This document shows, piece by piece, positions 29,984 to 37,817 of a stretch of 64,000 nucleotides of DNA; the stretch's first letter is position 1; each line of letters starts with the position of its first letter. Position numbers and translations under genes: made by a program. The notes below the pieces were generated by a model. The model made no database searches and was not told the origin of the DNA. It saw nothing but the letters and a program-made list of their open reading frames with translations. Source of the DNA: Micromonospora gifhornensis (GTDB lineage: Bacteria > Actinomycetota > Actinomycetes > Mycobacteriales > Micromonosporaceae); NCBI RefSeq assembly GCF_016863515.1, contig NZ_BOPA01000017.1:1-64000 (forward strand). The letters run 5' to 3'.

Positions 29984-30922
29984 TCACAGCTCCAGCACGA
30001 GCCGGGGCGTACGGGCCCGGGACACGCAGATCATCATGGTGTCCCCGGCGGCCCGTTCGTCCTCGGTGAGCAGACTGTCCCGGTGGTCCGGCACCCCGGC
30101 CAGCACGGTGGTCTCGCAGGTGCCGCAGGTGCCCTCCCGGCAGGAGGAGAGGACCTGCACACCGGCCTCCTCGACCGCCTGGAGGATCGGCGTGCCGGGC
30201 GGCACCGTCAGCGTCCGGCCGGAGATGGAGAGTTCCACCTCCACCGCCGTGTCGACACCGTCGACGACGGATGCCGGAGTGAACCGCTCGACGTGCAGGC
30301 AGCCGGGCGGCCAGCCGAGACAGTGCTGCTCCACCGCCGCGATCAGCGCCTCCGGACCACAGCAGTAGACCAGCCCGGCGTCGGGACGGCCGAGCAGCCC
30401 CGGCAGGTCGAGCAGGCCGGTCTCGTCCTGCGGGCACAGGGTCACCCGGTCGCCGTACTTCTCCCGCAGCGCGTCGGCGAAGGCCATGGTGGCGCGGCTG
30501 CGTCCGCCGTACACCAGTCGCCAGTCGGCACCGGCGGCGTCGGCGGCGGCGACCATCGGGCTGATCGGGGTGATGCCGATGCCCCCGGCGACGAAGAGGT
30601 ACCGCGCCGCCGCGACCAGCGCGAAGTTGTTCCGGGGACCGCGCACCGTGACGGTGGCGCCGGGCGTCAGCCGGTCGTGCACCTGCCGCGAGCCGCCGCG
30701 CCCGTCCGGCTCGCGCTGCACCGCGATCCGCAGCCCGGACCGGTCCGCCGGGTCGCCGCAGAGCGAGTACTGGCGAACCAGGTCCGGGCCGAGCAGCAGA
30801 TCCAGGTGTGCACCAGGAGTCCACTGCGGAACGTCACGGCCGTCGGGGCGGCCCAGGGTGAGCGCGACGACGTCGCGGGCGACCTGCTCCCGGGCGGTCA
30901 CCACCAGGTCCCACTCGGTCAC
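29984..30922 (-). CDS. VanB-like oxygenase reductase (FMN/NAD, C-terminal 2Fe-2S)
   Basis: A 312-residue reductase of the phthalate dioxygenase reductase/VanB type. The flavin-binding segment RQYSLCG lies near residue 52, the NAD-binding GGIGITPISPM near 110, and a C-terminal plant-type ferredoxin domain holds CREGTCGTC (C-x4-C-x2-C) plus a later Cys. It passes electrons from NAD(P)H to the Rieske oxygenase. The GTG start at 30922 overlaps the stop of the 72-residue gene upstream. Confidence 0.93.
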   Translation of the reverse strand: MTEWDLVVTAREQVARDVVALTLGRPDGRDVPQWTPGAHLDLLLGPDLVRQYSLCGDPADRSGLRIAVQREPDGRGGSRQVHDRLTPGATVTVRGPRNNFALVAAARYLFVAGGIGITPISPMVAAADAAGADWRLVYGGRSRATMAFADALREKYGDRVTLCPQDETGLLDLPGLLGRPDAGLVYCCGPEALIAAVEQHCLGWPPGCLHVERFTPASVVDGVDTAVEVELSISGRTLTVPPGTPILQAVEEAGVQVLSSCREGTCGTCETTVLAGVPDHRDSLLTEDERAAGDTMMICVSRARTPRLVLEL

Positions 30923-31137
30923 GCCGGCACCGCCGTCCGGGTCGGCACCTCGGGCGCGGGCGGGACGGGGGAGTGGTGGCCCTGCGGGTGGGCGAGCAGC
31001 CACTCCCACAGTTCCACCGGTTCCTCGGCGACCCGTTCGGCCCCGCAGTGGCAGACTCCGCGCAGGATGTCGGTGCCCGGCATCCAGTGGATCCGGTAGA
31101 CCCGGTCACCGGTGAGCATGCGGGCCGGCCCGCTCAC
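30919..31137 (-). CDS. 72-residue Cys/His protein between oxygenase and reductase
   Basis: A 72-residue protein whose GTG start overlaps the Rieske stop (GTGA) and whose stop overlaps the reductase start. The core reads VYRIHWMPGTDILRGVCHCGAE with a CHC pair, then ELWEWLLAHPQGHH and a Pro-rich tail. Tight coupling on both sides and high-GC codon use show that it is a real gene. The Cys/His residues could bind metal. I do not recognise the family; it may be a small electron-transfer or assembly partner. Confidence 0.82.
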   Translation of the reverse strand: MSGPARMLTGDRVYRIHWMPGTDILRGVCHCGAERVAEEPVELWEWLLAHPQGHHSPVPPAPEVPTRTAVPA

Positions 31138-32177
31138 CGGGTCGCCTCCACCCTCCCCGCGTCGACCATGCGGGCCAGCAGCCGCCGGGCGGCCAGGCCG
31201 CCGGTGTCGATGTTGATGCTCAGCTCCTGGTACTTCTCCGGCTCGGCGGCGATCACCTGCTCCAGGATGTTGAGCGCGGTCACGTCCTGCATGACCACCG
31301 TGTGGTTGCTCTGGTGCAGGTACTCACTCACCGACTCGTCGTCGATGGCGAAGTCCCGGGCCACCGCCCAGAAGTCGTACGTGGTGTTCTCCGTCGACGG
31401 GGTGATGGCGTACACGATCTCGGCGTGGAACGCCTCGGTGTCCTCGCCCTGGGCCGGCGGGTAGACGCCCTGCGGGGCGATCCGGCTGTGCAGCAGGTAC
31501 AGGCACGGCGGGTGGTACTCGATGTCCTGCCAGCGGGTGATCCGGCCCTGGATGCCTGTGGAACGCGCGTAGAAGGGCGGGCACTCGGCGTCGTCCATGT
31601 GTCGGCTGACGTAGACGATGCCGCGCTCGTCGTCCACCTCCGTGGTGATCGGGGTGTTCGCCACCTCGGGCGTGCCGATGTAGCCGCCGTGCAGGTAGGT
31701 CTCGTGGGACAGGTCCATCAGGTTGTCCACGAGCAGGCCGTACCGGGCGTTCAGCGGCGCCATCCCGCGGACCACCGCGTAGCGCGGGTCGGTCAGCCAG
31801 GGTGCGCGGGGGATGGTGGTCGGATCGGCCCGGTCCCGGTCACCGATGAACACCCAGACGAACGAGTCCTGCTCCACCACGGGGTACGCCGCCACCCGGG
31901 CGGTACGCGGAATGCGCTGCTGACCCGGGACGAAGACACAGGAGCCGGTCTGGTCGTAGGTGAAGCCGTGGTAGCCGCAGACGATGGTGTCGCCGTCGAG
32001 CCGGCTCTCCGACAACGGGTAGCGCCGGTGCACACACCGGTCGGCCAGCGCCACCGCCTCCCCGGCGCCCGTGCGGTACAGCACCAACGGCTCACCCAGC
32101 ACCGTACGGGCCAGCAACTCCCGCCCGACCTCGCTGCCGTAGGCCGCCACGTACCACTGGTTTCGTGCGAACGCCAT
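31134..32177 (-). CDS. VanA-like Rieske non-heme iron oxygenase (vanillate demethylase candidate)
   Basis: A 347-residue oxygenase subunit starting at ATG 32177 behind GGAGGAGGGTCCC. The Rieske site is CVHRRYPLS...CGYHGFTYD. The catalytic iron region is LLVDNLMDLSHETYLHGGYIG (read in parts). The C-terminal INIDTGGLAARRLLARM matches the end of VanA. The sequence as a whole resembles VanA monooxygenase, which demethylates vanillate to protocatechuate; related enzymes act on other aryl methyl ethers. Arg-Tyr replaces the usual small residues after CxHR. It is first in an operon with the 72-aa protein, reductase, IclR and PaaX genes. Confidence 0.9.
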   Translation of the reverse strand: MAFARNQWYVAAYGSEVGRELLARTVLGEPLVLYRTGAGEAVALADRCVHRRYPLSESRLDGDTIVCGYHGFTYDQTGSCVFVPGQQRIPRTARVAAYPVVEQDSFVWVFIGDRDRADPTTIPRAPWLTDPRYAVVRGMAPLNARYGLLVDNLMDLSHETYLHGGYIGTPEVANTPITTEVDDERGIVYVSRHMDDAECPPFYARSTGIQGRITRWQDIEYHPPCLYLLHSRIAPQGVYPPAQGEDTEAFHAEIVYAITPSTENTTYDFWAVARDFAIDDESVSEYLHQSNHTVVMQDVTALNILEQVIAAEPEKYQELSINIDTGGLAARRLLARMVDAGRVEATR

Positions 32178-32241
32178 GGGACCCTCCTCCTGAGACGAAC
32201 CAGCCGGATCATCCCGTGACCCACAGGTGATCGGGACCACA

Positions 32242-32260
32242 GCTTTCACTGAATGAAAGC
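32242..32260. promoter_or_regulatory. operator-like inverted repeat between Rieske operon and sigma-fusion gene
   Basis: GCTTTCA-N5-TGAAAGC is a perfect 7-bp inverted repeat, 65 bp upstream of the Rieske start and 86 bp upstream of the sigma gene. The spacing and AT-rich arms suit an IclR-family dimer site. Confidence 0.5.
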
Positions 32261-32345
32261 CGAGGATGACTCGATCATCGGGGCGGTTCTGGTTAGGGTG
32301 TGACGTCGTGCTCGGCGGAAGACTCCACATTGGGGCGGGTGCTGG

Positions 32346-33977
32346 ATGACGATCACTGCGATCGACGTGGAACTCGTCACCGCGGCGCGGTCGGGCGACA
32401 GGTCGGCGCGTGAGCAGCTGATCGCCGCGCATCTGCCGCTGCTCTACAACATCGTCGGTCGGGCCCTGCACGGTCACGCCGACATCGACGACGTGGTGCA
32501 GGAGACCCTGGTCCGGGTGATCCGTGACCTGCCCGCGTTGCGCGCCCCGGAGAGCTTCCGGTCCTGGCTGGTCGCAATCGCGGTACGGCAGATCGCCAGT
32601 CACCGCCAGCGGATCCGCACCGCCACACACCGGGCCAGCGCCGTCGACCCGGCCGACCTGCTGGCAGCCGGTGGCGACGTCGCGGACGAGGCGATTCTGC
32701 GGCTGCACCTGACCGACCAGCGCCGTCAGGTCGTCGAGGCGAGCCGCTGGCTCGATCCCGCGCACCGCCCGATGCTGGCCCTGTGGTGGCAGGAGTGCGC
32801 CGGCCAGTTGACCCGCCAGGAGGTGGCCGCTGCCTGTGACACCCGGGTCGCGCACGTCGGCGTACGCCTGCAACGGATGCGCGAACAACTCGAACTGAGC
32901 CGGGGCATCGTGGCGGCACTGGCCGCGCAGCCGCGCTGTGCCGGGCTGACCAGCGCCGTCGACGGCTGGGACGGCGCGCCCACGCCCGTGTGGCGCAAGC
33001 GGATCGCCCGGCACACCCGCGCCTGCCCGACCTGCTCGACGTGCACCGAGGACCAGGTGCCGACCGAGCGGTTGCTGCTGGGCATCGTGCCGCTCGCGGT
33101 GCCCGCCGGGCTCGTCGCCGCGCTCGCCGCCAAGGGCCTGCTGACCACGACCACCGTGGCCACGCCGACGCTCGTGGCGGCCTCCACTCCGGCGAGCACC
33201 ACCGGTGGTACGCCCGGTCTGCTGTTCGGCAAGATCACCCAGGTGGTCGGTGCCCACCCGATGGCCGGCCTGGCCGCCGGTGCGGTCCTGCTCGCCGGTG
33301 CGGTGGCGGTGGTGGTGCAGTCCGGGGCGACGCCGACTCCACCGGCCATCGCGGCACCCACCTCGGTGGCGTCGGCAGCGGTGAGCATCGCGCCGTCGCC
33401 CACCACCTCCCCGGCCCAGCCATCCCTGGCCCGACGGTCCCCGATCCCGTCGCCGCCGGTCGCACCACCACCAGCCCCACCCGCGCCACCGCCCTCGCCG
33501 GCCGCGCCGCCGTCGAGCCGGCCGGCCATCGCACCGGGCACCATCGGTGTGGGCGTCTGGTCACTGGAGTCGGCCAGGAAGGCCGGCCGATACCTCAACC
33601 ACGACGGCAAGTACGCCACGCTCGGCGCGGTCGACGGGTCCAGCCCGAAAGCGGCCCGGCAGCGAGCCACCTTTGCCGTGCAACGCGGACTGGCCGACCC
33701 GAACTGCGTCACCCTGCTCGCCGCCGACGGACGCTACCTGCGGCACTGGGGAATGCAGGTGCAGCTCAGCCCCCAGGAGAACTCGACGATCTTCCGGGAG
33801 GACGCGACCTTCTGCCCGCGCCCGGGAGCGACAAGCGCATCGGTGACCCTGCGGTCGTACAACTACCCGTCGCACGTGGTGCACCACCGCGACGGAGGGT
33901 TCTGGTTGGACGTTCCCGACGACAGCGCGGCCTTCGCGGCCGACAGTTCGTTCGTCGTACGGGATCCCTGGGCCTGA
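32346..33977 (+). CDS. ECF sigma factor fused to membrane segment and extracellular AbfB sugar-binding domain
   Basis: A 543-residue fusion. Residues 1-85 hold sigma region 2 (DIDDVVQETLVRVIRDLPALR), and about 125-185 hold region 4. A Cys/His cluster HTRACPTCSTC (223-233) resembles an anti-sigma zinc site. Hydrophobic segments at about 243-263 and 305-325 are followed by a Pro/Ser/Ala linker (330-395). The C-terminal domain (about 400-543) carries AbfB (CBM42) signatures GRYLNHDGKYATLG, GRYLRHWGMQVQLSP and SYNYPSHVVHHRDG, a fold that binds arabinofuranose side chains of arabinoxylan. Sigma factor, membrane anchor and sensor in one chain imply release by proteolysis or conformational change. 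Targets may include the hydrolase genes. Confidence 0.9.
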   Translation: MTITAIDVELVTAARSGDRSAREQLIAAHLPLLYNIVGRALHGHADIDDVVQETLVRVIRDLPALRAPESFRSWLVAIAVRQIASHRQRIRTATHRASAVDPADLLAAGGDVADEAILRLHLTDQRRQVVEASRWLDPAHRPMLALWWQECAGQLTRQEVAAACDTRVAHVGVRLQRMREQLELSRGIVAALAAQPRCAGLTSAVDGWDGAPTPVWRKRIARHTRACPTCSTCTEDQVPTERLLLGIVPLAVPAGLVAALAAKGLLTTTTVATPTLVAASTPASTTGGTPGLLFGKITQVVGAHPMAGLAAGAVLLAGAVAVVVQSGATPTPPAIAAPTSVASAAVSIAPSPTTSPAQPSLARRSPIPSPPVAPPPAPPAPPPSPAAPPSSRPAIAPGTIGVGVWSLESARKAGRYLNHDGKYATLGAVDGSSPKAARQRATFAVQRGLADPNCVTLLAADGRYLRHWGMQVQLSPQENSTIFREDATFCPRPGATSASVTLRSYNYPSHVVHHRDGGFWLDVPDDSAAFAADSSFVVRDPWA

Positions 33978-34110
33978 CCCGATTTCCGTTATCCACGGGT
34001 CGGTCGCGCAGTCTCCCACTGTGTGAGGTGCCGTCGGTCACGCGTGGGCGTCCCGGAGTGGACGTGTCAGTTCCGTCCCCCGGGGAACGAACTCCGGGGG
34101 TGGGGCGGTC

Positions 34111-34554
34111 GTGGCTGAGCACGTCGAGCAGCCGCCCCCGCCGCTGCCGGCCACCGAACCCGCGGAACATCCACCGATGCGCCCGCTGTGGTTGTGCCGC
34201 CGGTGCGGTCAACCATGGCCGTGCACGCAGGCCAAGCTCGCCCTGCTCGCCGACTACGCCAGCAACCCGGTCGGCCTGCGCCTCTACCTGGCCGGCTGCC
34301 TGTGCGACGCCATCGACGATCTGCACCGGCTCAGCCCCAGCGTCACCGGCAGCGCCGTCGACATGTTCGATCGCTTCCTGGGCTGGCCGGGCCAGCTCGC
34401 CCGCGCCTACCGGGTGACCCGCCGCTCCGGTGGCGGTCCGGGGCGGCTCTCCGGCGACGGTTCGCCGGGTGCCCGGTCGCTGCCGGTGCCGCCACCGGCG
34501 GTCAGGGAACGTTCAGAAGAGGGTTGTGGGCTCGACCGGGATCGGCCTCGGTAG
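34111..34554 (+). CDS. small actinomycete protein with C-x2-C-x4-WPC motif
   Basis: A 147-residue protein from GTG 34111. Residues 24-100 contain LWLCRRCGQPWPC, then a helical AKLALLADYASNPVGLRLYLAG segment. This pattern recurs in small actinomycete proteins sometimes labelled flavin reductase without support. The four Cys could bind metal. The C-terminal third is low-complexity, and its last 42 bp overlap the end of the convergent DUF72 gene. Function unknown. Confidence 0.65.
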   Translation: MAEHVEQPPPPLPATEPAEHPPMRPLWLCRRCGQPWPCTQAKLALLADYASNPVGLRLYLAGCLCDAIDDLHRLSPSVTGSAVDMFDRFLGWPGQLARAYRVTRRSGGGPGRLSGDGSPGARSLPVPPPAVRERSEEGCGLDRDRPR

Positions 34555-35364
34555 GGGCGCCAGTTCGGGCAGGCGGGCGCGTACCTCGTCGTGGAAGCGG
34601 CGGGCGAGCGTCGGTGCCTGCGCGTTGTCCGGGGTGTGGATGAAGACGGTAGGTGAACGTCCCTCGCGCAGCCAGTCGACGGTGATGTCGACCCAGCGCT
34701 GCCATCCGTCGACCGTGCGGACCGGGTCGTCACGGCCGAGGTAGCGGACGATCGGCTGGTCGGTCAGCGCCTCCGTACGCAGTGGGGTGCGGGGCTTCTT
34801 CACCCAGGCGTCCCGCTCGGCGTCGCTGGTCGGCGGGCTGGCGAAGAACGTGGTGGTGTCGAACGGCACCCACTCGGCACCGGCCTGCGCGAGGGCTTCC
34901 GCCAGCCCGAGCGCCGCACGGGCGTCGGTGAAGAACTCGGGATGGCGCACCTCGACGGCACACCGGTGGTTGCTCGGCATCCGGTGCAGGAAGCGGGCCA
35001 GGGTGGGTACGTCCGTCGGCGCGAAGGACTGGGGGAGTTGCACCCAGAGCGCGTGGGCGCGGGGGCCCAGCGGCTCGATCGCGTCCAGGAAGGCCCGCAT
35101 CGGCTCGGTGACGTCGGTGAGCCGACGTTCGTGCGTCACCACCTTCGGCAGCTTCGGCACGAATCGAAAGCTCTCGTCGGTCTGTCGTGCCCAGGAGGCC
35201 ACCGTATCCCGTGTCGGAGTCGCGTAGAAGGTGGTGTTGCCCTCGACGGCGTCGCACCAGCCGGCATAGTGCCGCAGGCGTTCCTCGGCCGGCAGCGGAT
35301 GCGCCAGCAGCCGGCCCTGCCACGCCTTGTGTGTCCACATGGCACAGCCGACGTGCAGCCGCAT
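34513..35364 (-). CDS. DUF72 family protein
   Basis: A 283-residue TIM-barrel protein of the DUF72/YecE type, starting at ATG 35364. Signatures are RLHVGCAMWTHKAWQG at the start, then VEGNTTFYATPTRDTVASWA, SFRFVPKLPKVVTHERRL and the late YLGRDDP. Family members are conserved but have no agreed activity. It lies 16 bp after the alpha/beta hydrolase gene on the same strand and may share its transcript. Confidence 0.88.
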   Translation of the reverse strand: MRLHVGCAMWTHKAWQGRLLAHPLPAEERLRHYAGWCDAVEGNTTFYATPTRDTVASWARQTDESFRFVPKLPKVVTHERRLTDVTEPMRAFLDAIEPLGPRAHALWVQLPQSFAPTDVPTLARFLHRMPSNHRCAVEVRHPEFFTDARAALGLAEALAQAGAEWVPFDTTTFFASPPTSDAERDAWVKKPRTPLRTEALTDQPIVRYLGRDDPVRTVDGWQRWVDITVDWLREGRSPTVFIHTPDNAQAPTLARRFHDEVRARLPELAPLPRPIPVEPTTLF

Positions 35365-35380
35365 CTCCGGCGACCTCCCC

Positions 35381-36289
35381 TCACTCGCCGGCGAGCCTAC
35401 CCACCGAGGCGACGAAGTCGAGGATGCGCTGGTTGACCAGCTCGGGACGTTCCAGTGGCAGACCGTGGCCGGCACCGGGCACGATCTCGGCTCGCACCGA
35501 CGGTATCAACGCCTCCGCCCGGGCCACCGCCTGCCGGGGATGCAGCAGCGAGCTACGTCCGGCCACCACCAACTGCACAGGTACGCCGATGGAGCGCAGC
35601 TCGTCGTCGGTGAACGGCCGGGCGGCAGCGGCCCGACCGGAGCGCCAGTACCGGGCGGCGATCATGACGGGAGCCAGTTGATCGGCGGGCTCCACCAGCG
35701 CGGCGTTGGCCAGCCGCTCGGCGAACCAGGCCCGGGTGTTGCGGGGCGCCAGCGTCGCCAGGGCGCCCGCGATCACGTTGGCGTAGAACTTGACCGGCAC
35801 CTTCTGCAGCCCGCCGGGGTCGAGCAGGGTGACCGACGCCAGCCGGGCGGGCTGGTGCACCGCGTGCGCCAGGGCCAGGTAGCCGCCGTAGGACATGCCG
35901 ACCAGGTGTACGCCGTCGAGTCCGAGGCCGGCGAGGGTCTCCTCGATCCAGGCGGCGTCGTCGGCGCTGTCCTGCACCGGTACGGATTGCACGCTGCGGC
36001 CCGGGTCGTCGACGGAGTCCAGCGCGTAGACGGGGTGGTGCTCGCCGAGCGTGGCGACGTGCCGGTACCAGTTGGCGGAGTTGCCCTGTGCCCCGTGCAG
36101 CAGCACGAGGGGTTGGCCCTGACCAGCGCCGTGGCGGTAGGCGCGGACGGTGCCGAAGCGGGTCTGCACGTCGAACTCCTGCCGGGGCTGCGGCCAGGCC
36201 TGCATCGCCACGTCGTACGCCTGCAGGAAGCGTTCCCGCGTCGCGTCGCTGGTGAATCGACCGATCTTCGACTGCCTGGTCTTCGCCAT
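35381..36289 (-). CDS. alpha/beta hydrolase
   Basis: A 302-residue hydrolase. The oxyanion region is VLLHGAQGNSANWY, the nucleophile elbow GMSYGG, and the catalytic His lies in GAGHGLPLERPE; the acid residue is probably in VVAGRSS. ATG 36289 follows GGGAGGCTCAG. Divergent from a TetR regulator across a clear operator, it is almost certainly its target and may detoxify or degrade the ligand. The substrate is unknown. Confidence 0.9.
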   Translation of the reverse strand: MAKTRQSKIGRFTSDATRERFLQAYDVAMQAWPQPRQEFDVQTRFGTVRAYRHGAGQGQPLVLLHGAQGNSANWYRHVATLGEHHPVYALDSVDDPGRSVQSVPVQDSADDAAWIEETLAGLGLDGVHLVGMSYGGYLALAHAVHQPARLASVTLLDPGGLQKVPVKFYANVIAGALATLAPRNTRAWFAERLANAALVEPADQLAPVMIAARYWRSGRAAAARPFTDDELRSIGVPVQLVVAGRSSLLHPRQAVARAEALIPSVRAEIVPGAGHGLPLERPELVNQRILDFVASVGRLAGE

Positions 36290-36305
36290 CTGAGCCTCCC
36301 CGTCT

Positions 36306-36342
36306 TTGGTAGTACGACCGTACTATACACTCGTACTACCAA
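36306..36342. promoter_or_regulatory. TetR operator overlapping divergent promoters
   Basis: A perfect 12-bp inverted repeat, TTGGTAGTACGA (36306-36317) and TCGTACTACCAA (36331-36342), with a 13-bp spacer containing TACTATACA, a likely -10 element. It lies between the hydrolase and tetR-type genes. The regulator bound here would block both. Confidence 0.8.
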
Positions 36343-36361
36343 CCGACCAGAGAGGGTGACG

Positions 36362-37018
36362 GTGCCGAAGCTGTCCGACCATGACGAGCGTCGAGGGCAG
36401 ATCCTCGCCGCGCTCCTGCGCATCGCGGCCAGTCGCGGGCTGCACGCCGCGAGCATGCGGACGGTGGCCGCCGAGGCGGGCGTCTCGGTCAGCACCGTGC
36501 AGTACTACTTCCACAGCAAGGAGCAACTGCTCTTCGCCGGCCTGCGACACCAGGCCGAGATGGTCGGCCGGCGGGCAGCCGGCAGTGTGCCGACCGGTGC
36601 CGGTCGGGACGGCGTACGCGCCTGGTTGGTCCAGATCATCCCCGTCGACGCCGAGCAGCGCGCCGCGTACACCGTCTTCGCCGCATACCATGCGCTCGCG
36701 CTGACCGACCCGGCGCTGGCCGAGCTCTCCTACAGCCGGTACTCCCGCGATCTGGAGACGTTGCTCGGCGAACTGCTCCGCGCAGCGCAACGAGCCGGCG
36801 AGGTGTCCGACGAGTGCGACGTCGAGGCGGAGGCGGTCAACCTGCTGGCCCTGGCAACCGGCCTGGCCGACGGGGTGATGGCGGCGATGCGGACGCCCGA
36901 GACGGCCATCGCCCTGCTGGACTACCAGCTCGACCGGCTCTTCGCCGGTGCTCAGCGATCGGCGTCGGCGCGTTCGACGGTGAGGTGCGATACCCCGGCG
37001 GTCGCGTCGATGTCGTAG
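36362..37018 (+). CDS. TetR-family regulator, divergent from hydrolase
   Basis: A 218-residue TetR protein. The HTH is ASMRTVAAEAGVSVSTVQYYF with the usual HSKEQLLFAGL continuation; the C-terminus is helical. GTG 36362 lies at good spacing from AGAGAGGG; GTG 36356 is an alternative. Its 3' end overlaps the convergent membrane-protein gene by 67 bp. It probably represses itself and the hydrolase through the palindrome at 36306. Confidence 0.88.
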   Translation: MPKLSDHDERRGQILAALLRIAASRGLHAASMRTVAAEAGVSVSTVQYYFHSKEQLLFAGLRHQAEMVGRRAAGSVPTGAGRDGVRAWLVQIIPVDAEQRAAYTVFAAYHALALTDPALAELSYSRYSRDLETLLGELLRAAQRAGEVSDECDVEAEAVNLLALATGLADGVMAAMRTPETAIALLDYQLDRLFAGAQRSASARSTVRCDTPAVASMS

Positions 37019-37698
37019 CGGTCGGTCACCGCCTCCCACTGCGGGGCGGTGAACGTGCTGCCGCCGGCCACGCCGGAGTGGGTGGTGCCGTCGATGGTGA
37101 CCGAGCCGGCGCCACCGCCAGCGCGCACCTGGACCGGCGCATCGGTGCCGAGGCGTACGAGGACCTGGCTCGCGCCGCCGCCGAGGACGGTGCGTTGGGT
37201 GCCGGTGGGTGCGGGCAGCGTCAACTCGACCCGGTTCGCGCCTGCGGTGAACTCGACCCCGCTCACCCGGCCGTTGCTCAGGTCCAGGTGCTGCTCCTTG
37301 GCTCCGCCGTCGAGCCGGATGTGCCAGCGTACCGACTCGCGCAGCACCACCTCGACGATCGCCGGACCGTCCTTGCCGGTGTCGCGCAGGCTTGCCATCA
37401 GGGTCTCGTCGGTGCGCGAGACGGTCGGCCGGACGCTGGCGTCGCGCGGGGTGGACACCCGGTAGGCGTCCTCGCCCAGGTCGGCGGTGCGCACCCGGAT
37501 CACGTCCGCGCCGTCGAGCAGGACGAAAGTGGCCTCCTGCAGATCGTCGGCGGCACCGGTGACGACGTGTCCGGCTCGCCCGTCTCCGCGTACCGTCACC
37601 CAGGTCCAACTGGCGACCAGCACCACCACCACGAGCACCAGCACACCGCCGAGCCACCACCAGAGCTGTCGCCCGCCGCTCGTCCGCGCGTCGTCCAT
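36952..37698 (-). CDS. membrane-anchored protein of unknown function
   Basis: A 248-residue protein with an N-terminal cytoplasmic Arg-rich stretch, one strong membrane helix (about 11-32) and an extracytoplasmic beta-rich domain with many Gly/Val/Thr strands (GGGAGSVTIDGTTHSGVAGG). No catalytic motif is visible. The beta-rich part resembles DUF4097-like beta-helix domains only in style. It overlaps the tetR gene end on the opposite strand. Function unknown. Confidence 0.72.
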   Translation of the reverse strand: MDDARTSGGRQLWWWLGGVLVLVVVVLVASWTWVTVRGDGRAGHVVTGAADDLQEATFVLLDGADVIRVRTADLGEDAYRVSTPRDASVRPTVSRTDETLMASLRDTGKDGPAIVEVVLRESVRWHIRLDGGAKEQHLDLSNGRVSGVEFTAGANRVELTLPAPTGTQRTVLGGGASQVLVRLGTDAPVQVRAGGGAGSVTIDGTTHSGVAGGSTFTAPQWEAVTDRYDIDATAGVSHLTVERADADR

Positions 37699-37766
37699 CT
37701 CGCCTCCCGCACCTCGGTGACTGTTGCCGGCTACTACCCACCGCGCCCGTCACCGACGCTTACGTA

Positions 37767-37803
37767 CCGGGGCGCACCATCGTTCGACGACGATGCGCCC
37801 CGG
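37767..37803. terminator. hairpin between GH16 gene end and membrane-protein gene
   Basis: CCGGGGCG (37767-37774) pairs with CGCCCCGG (37796-37803), and an inner CATCGT/ACGATG stem is separated by a 3-nt bulge. It lies just after the GH16 stop (minus strand). Confidence 0.5.
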
Positions 37804-37817
37804 CGAGGGGTGCCTGC

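Noticed and set aside
32178..33257. Upstream extension of the Rieske oxygenase reading frame
   Set aside because: The frame is open through the antisense of the sigma-fusion gene, but GGAGGAGGGTCCC before ATG 32177 and family length fix the start there.
35327..36355. Plus-strand frame upstream of the TetR gene
   Set aside because: It is antisense to the alpha/beta hydrolase and DUF72 genes; the TetR similarity begins only after the operator.
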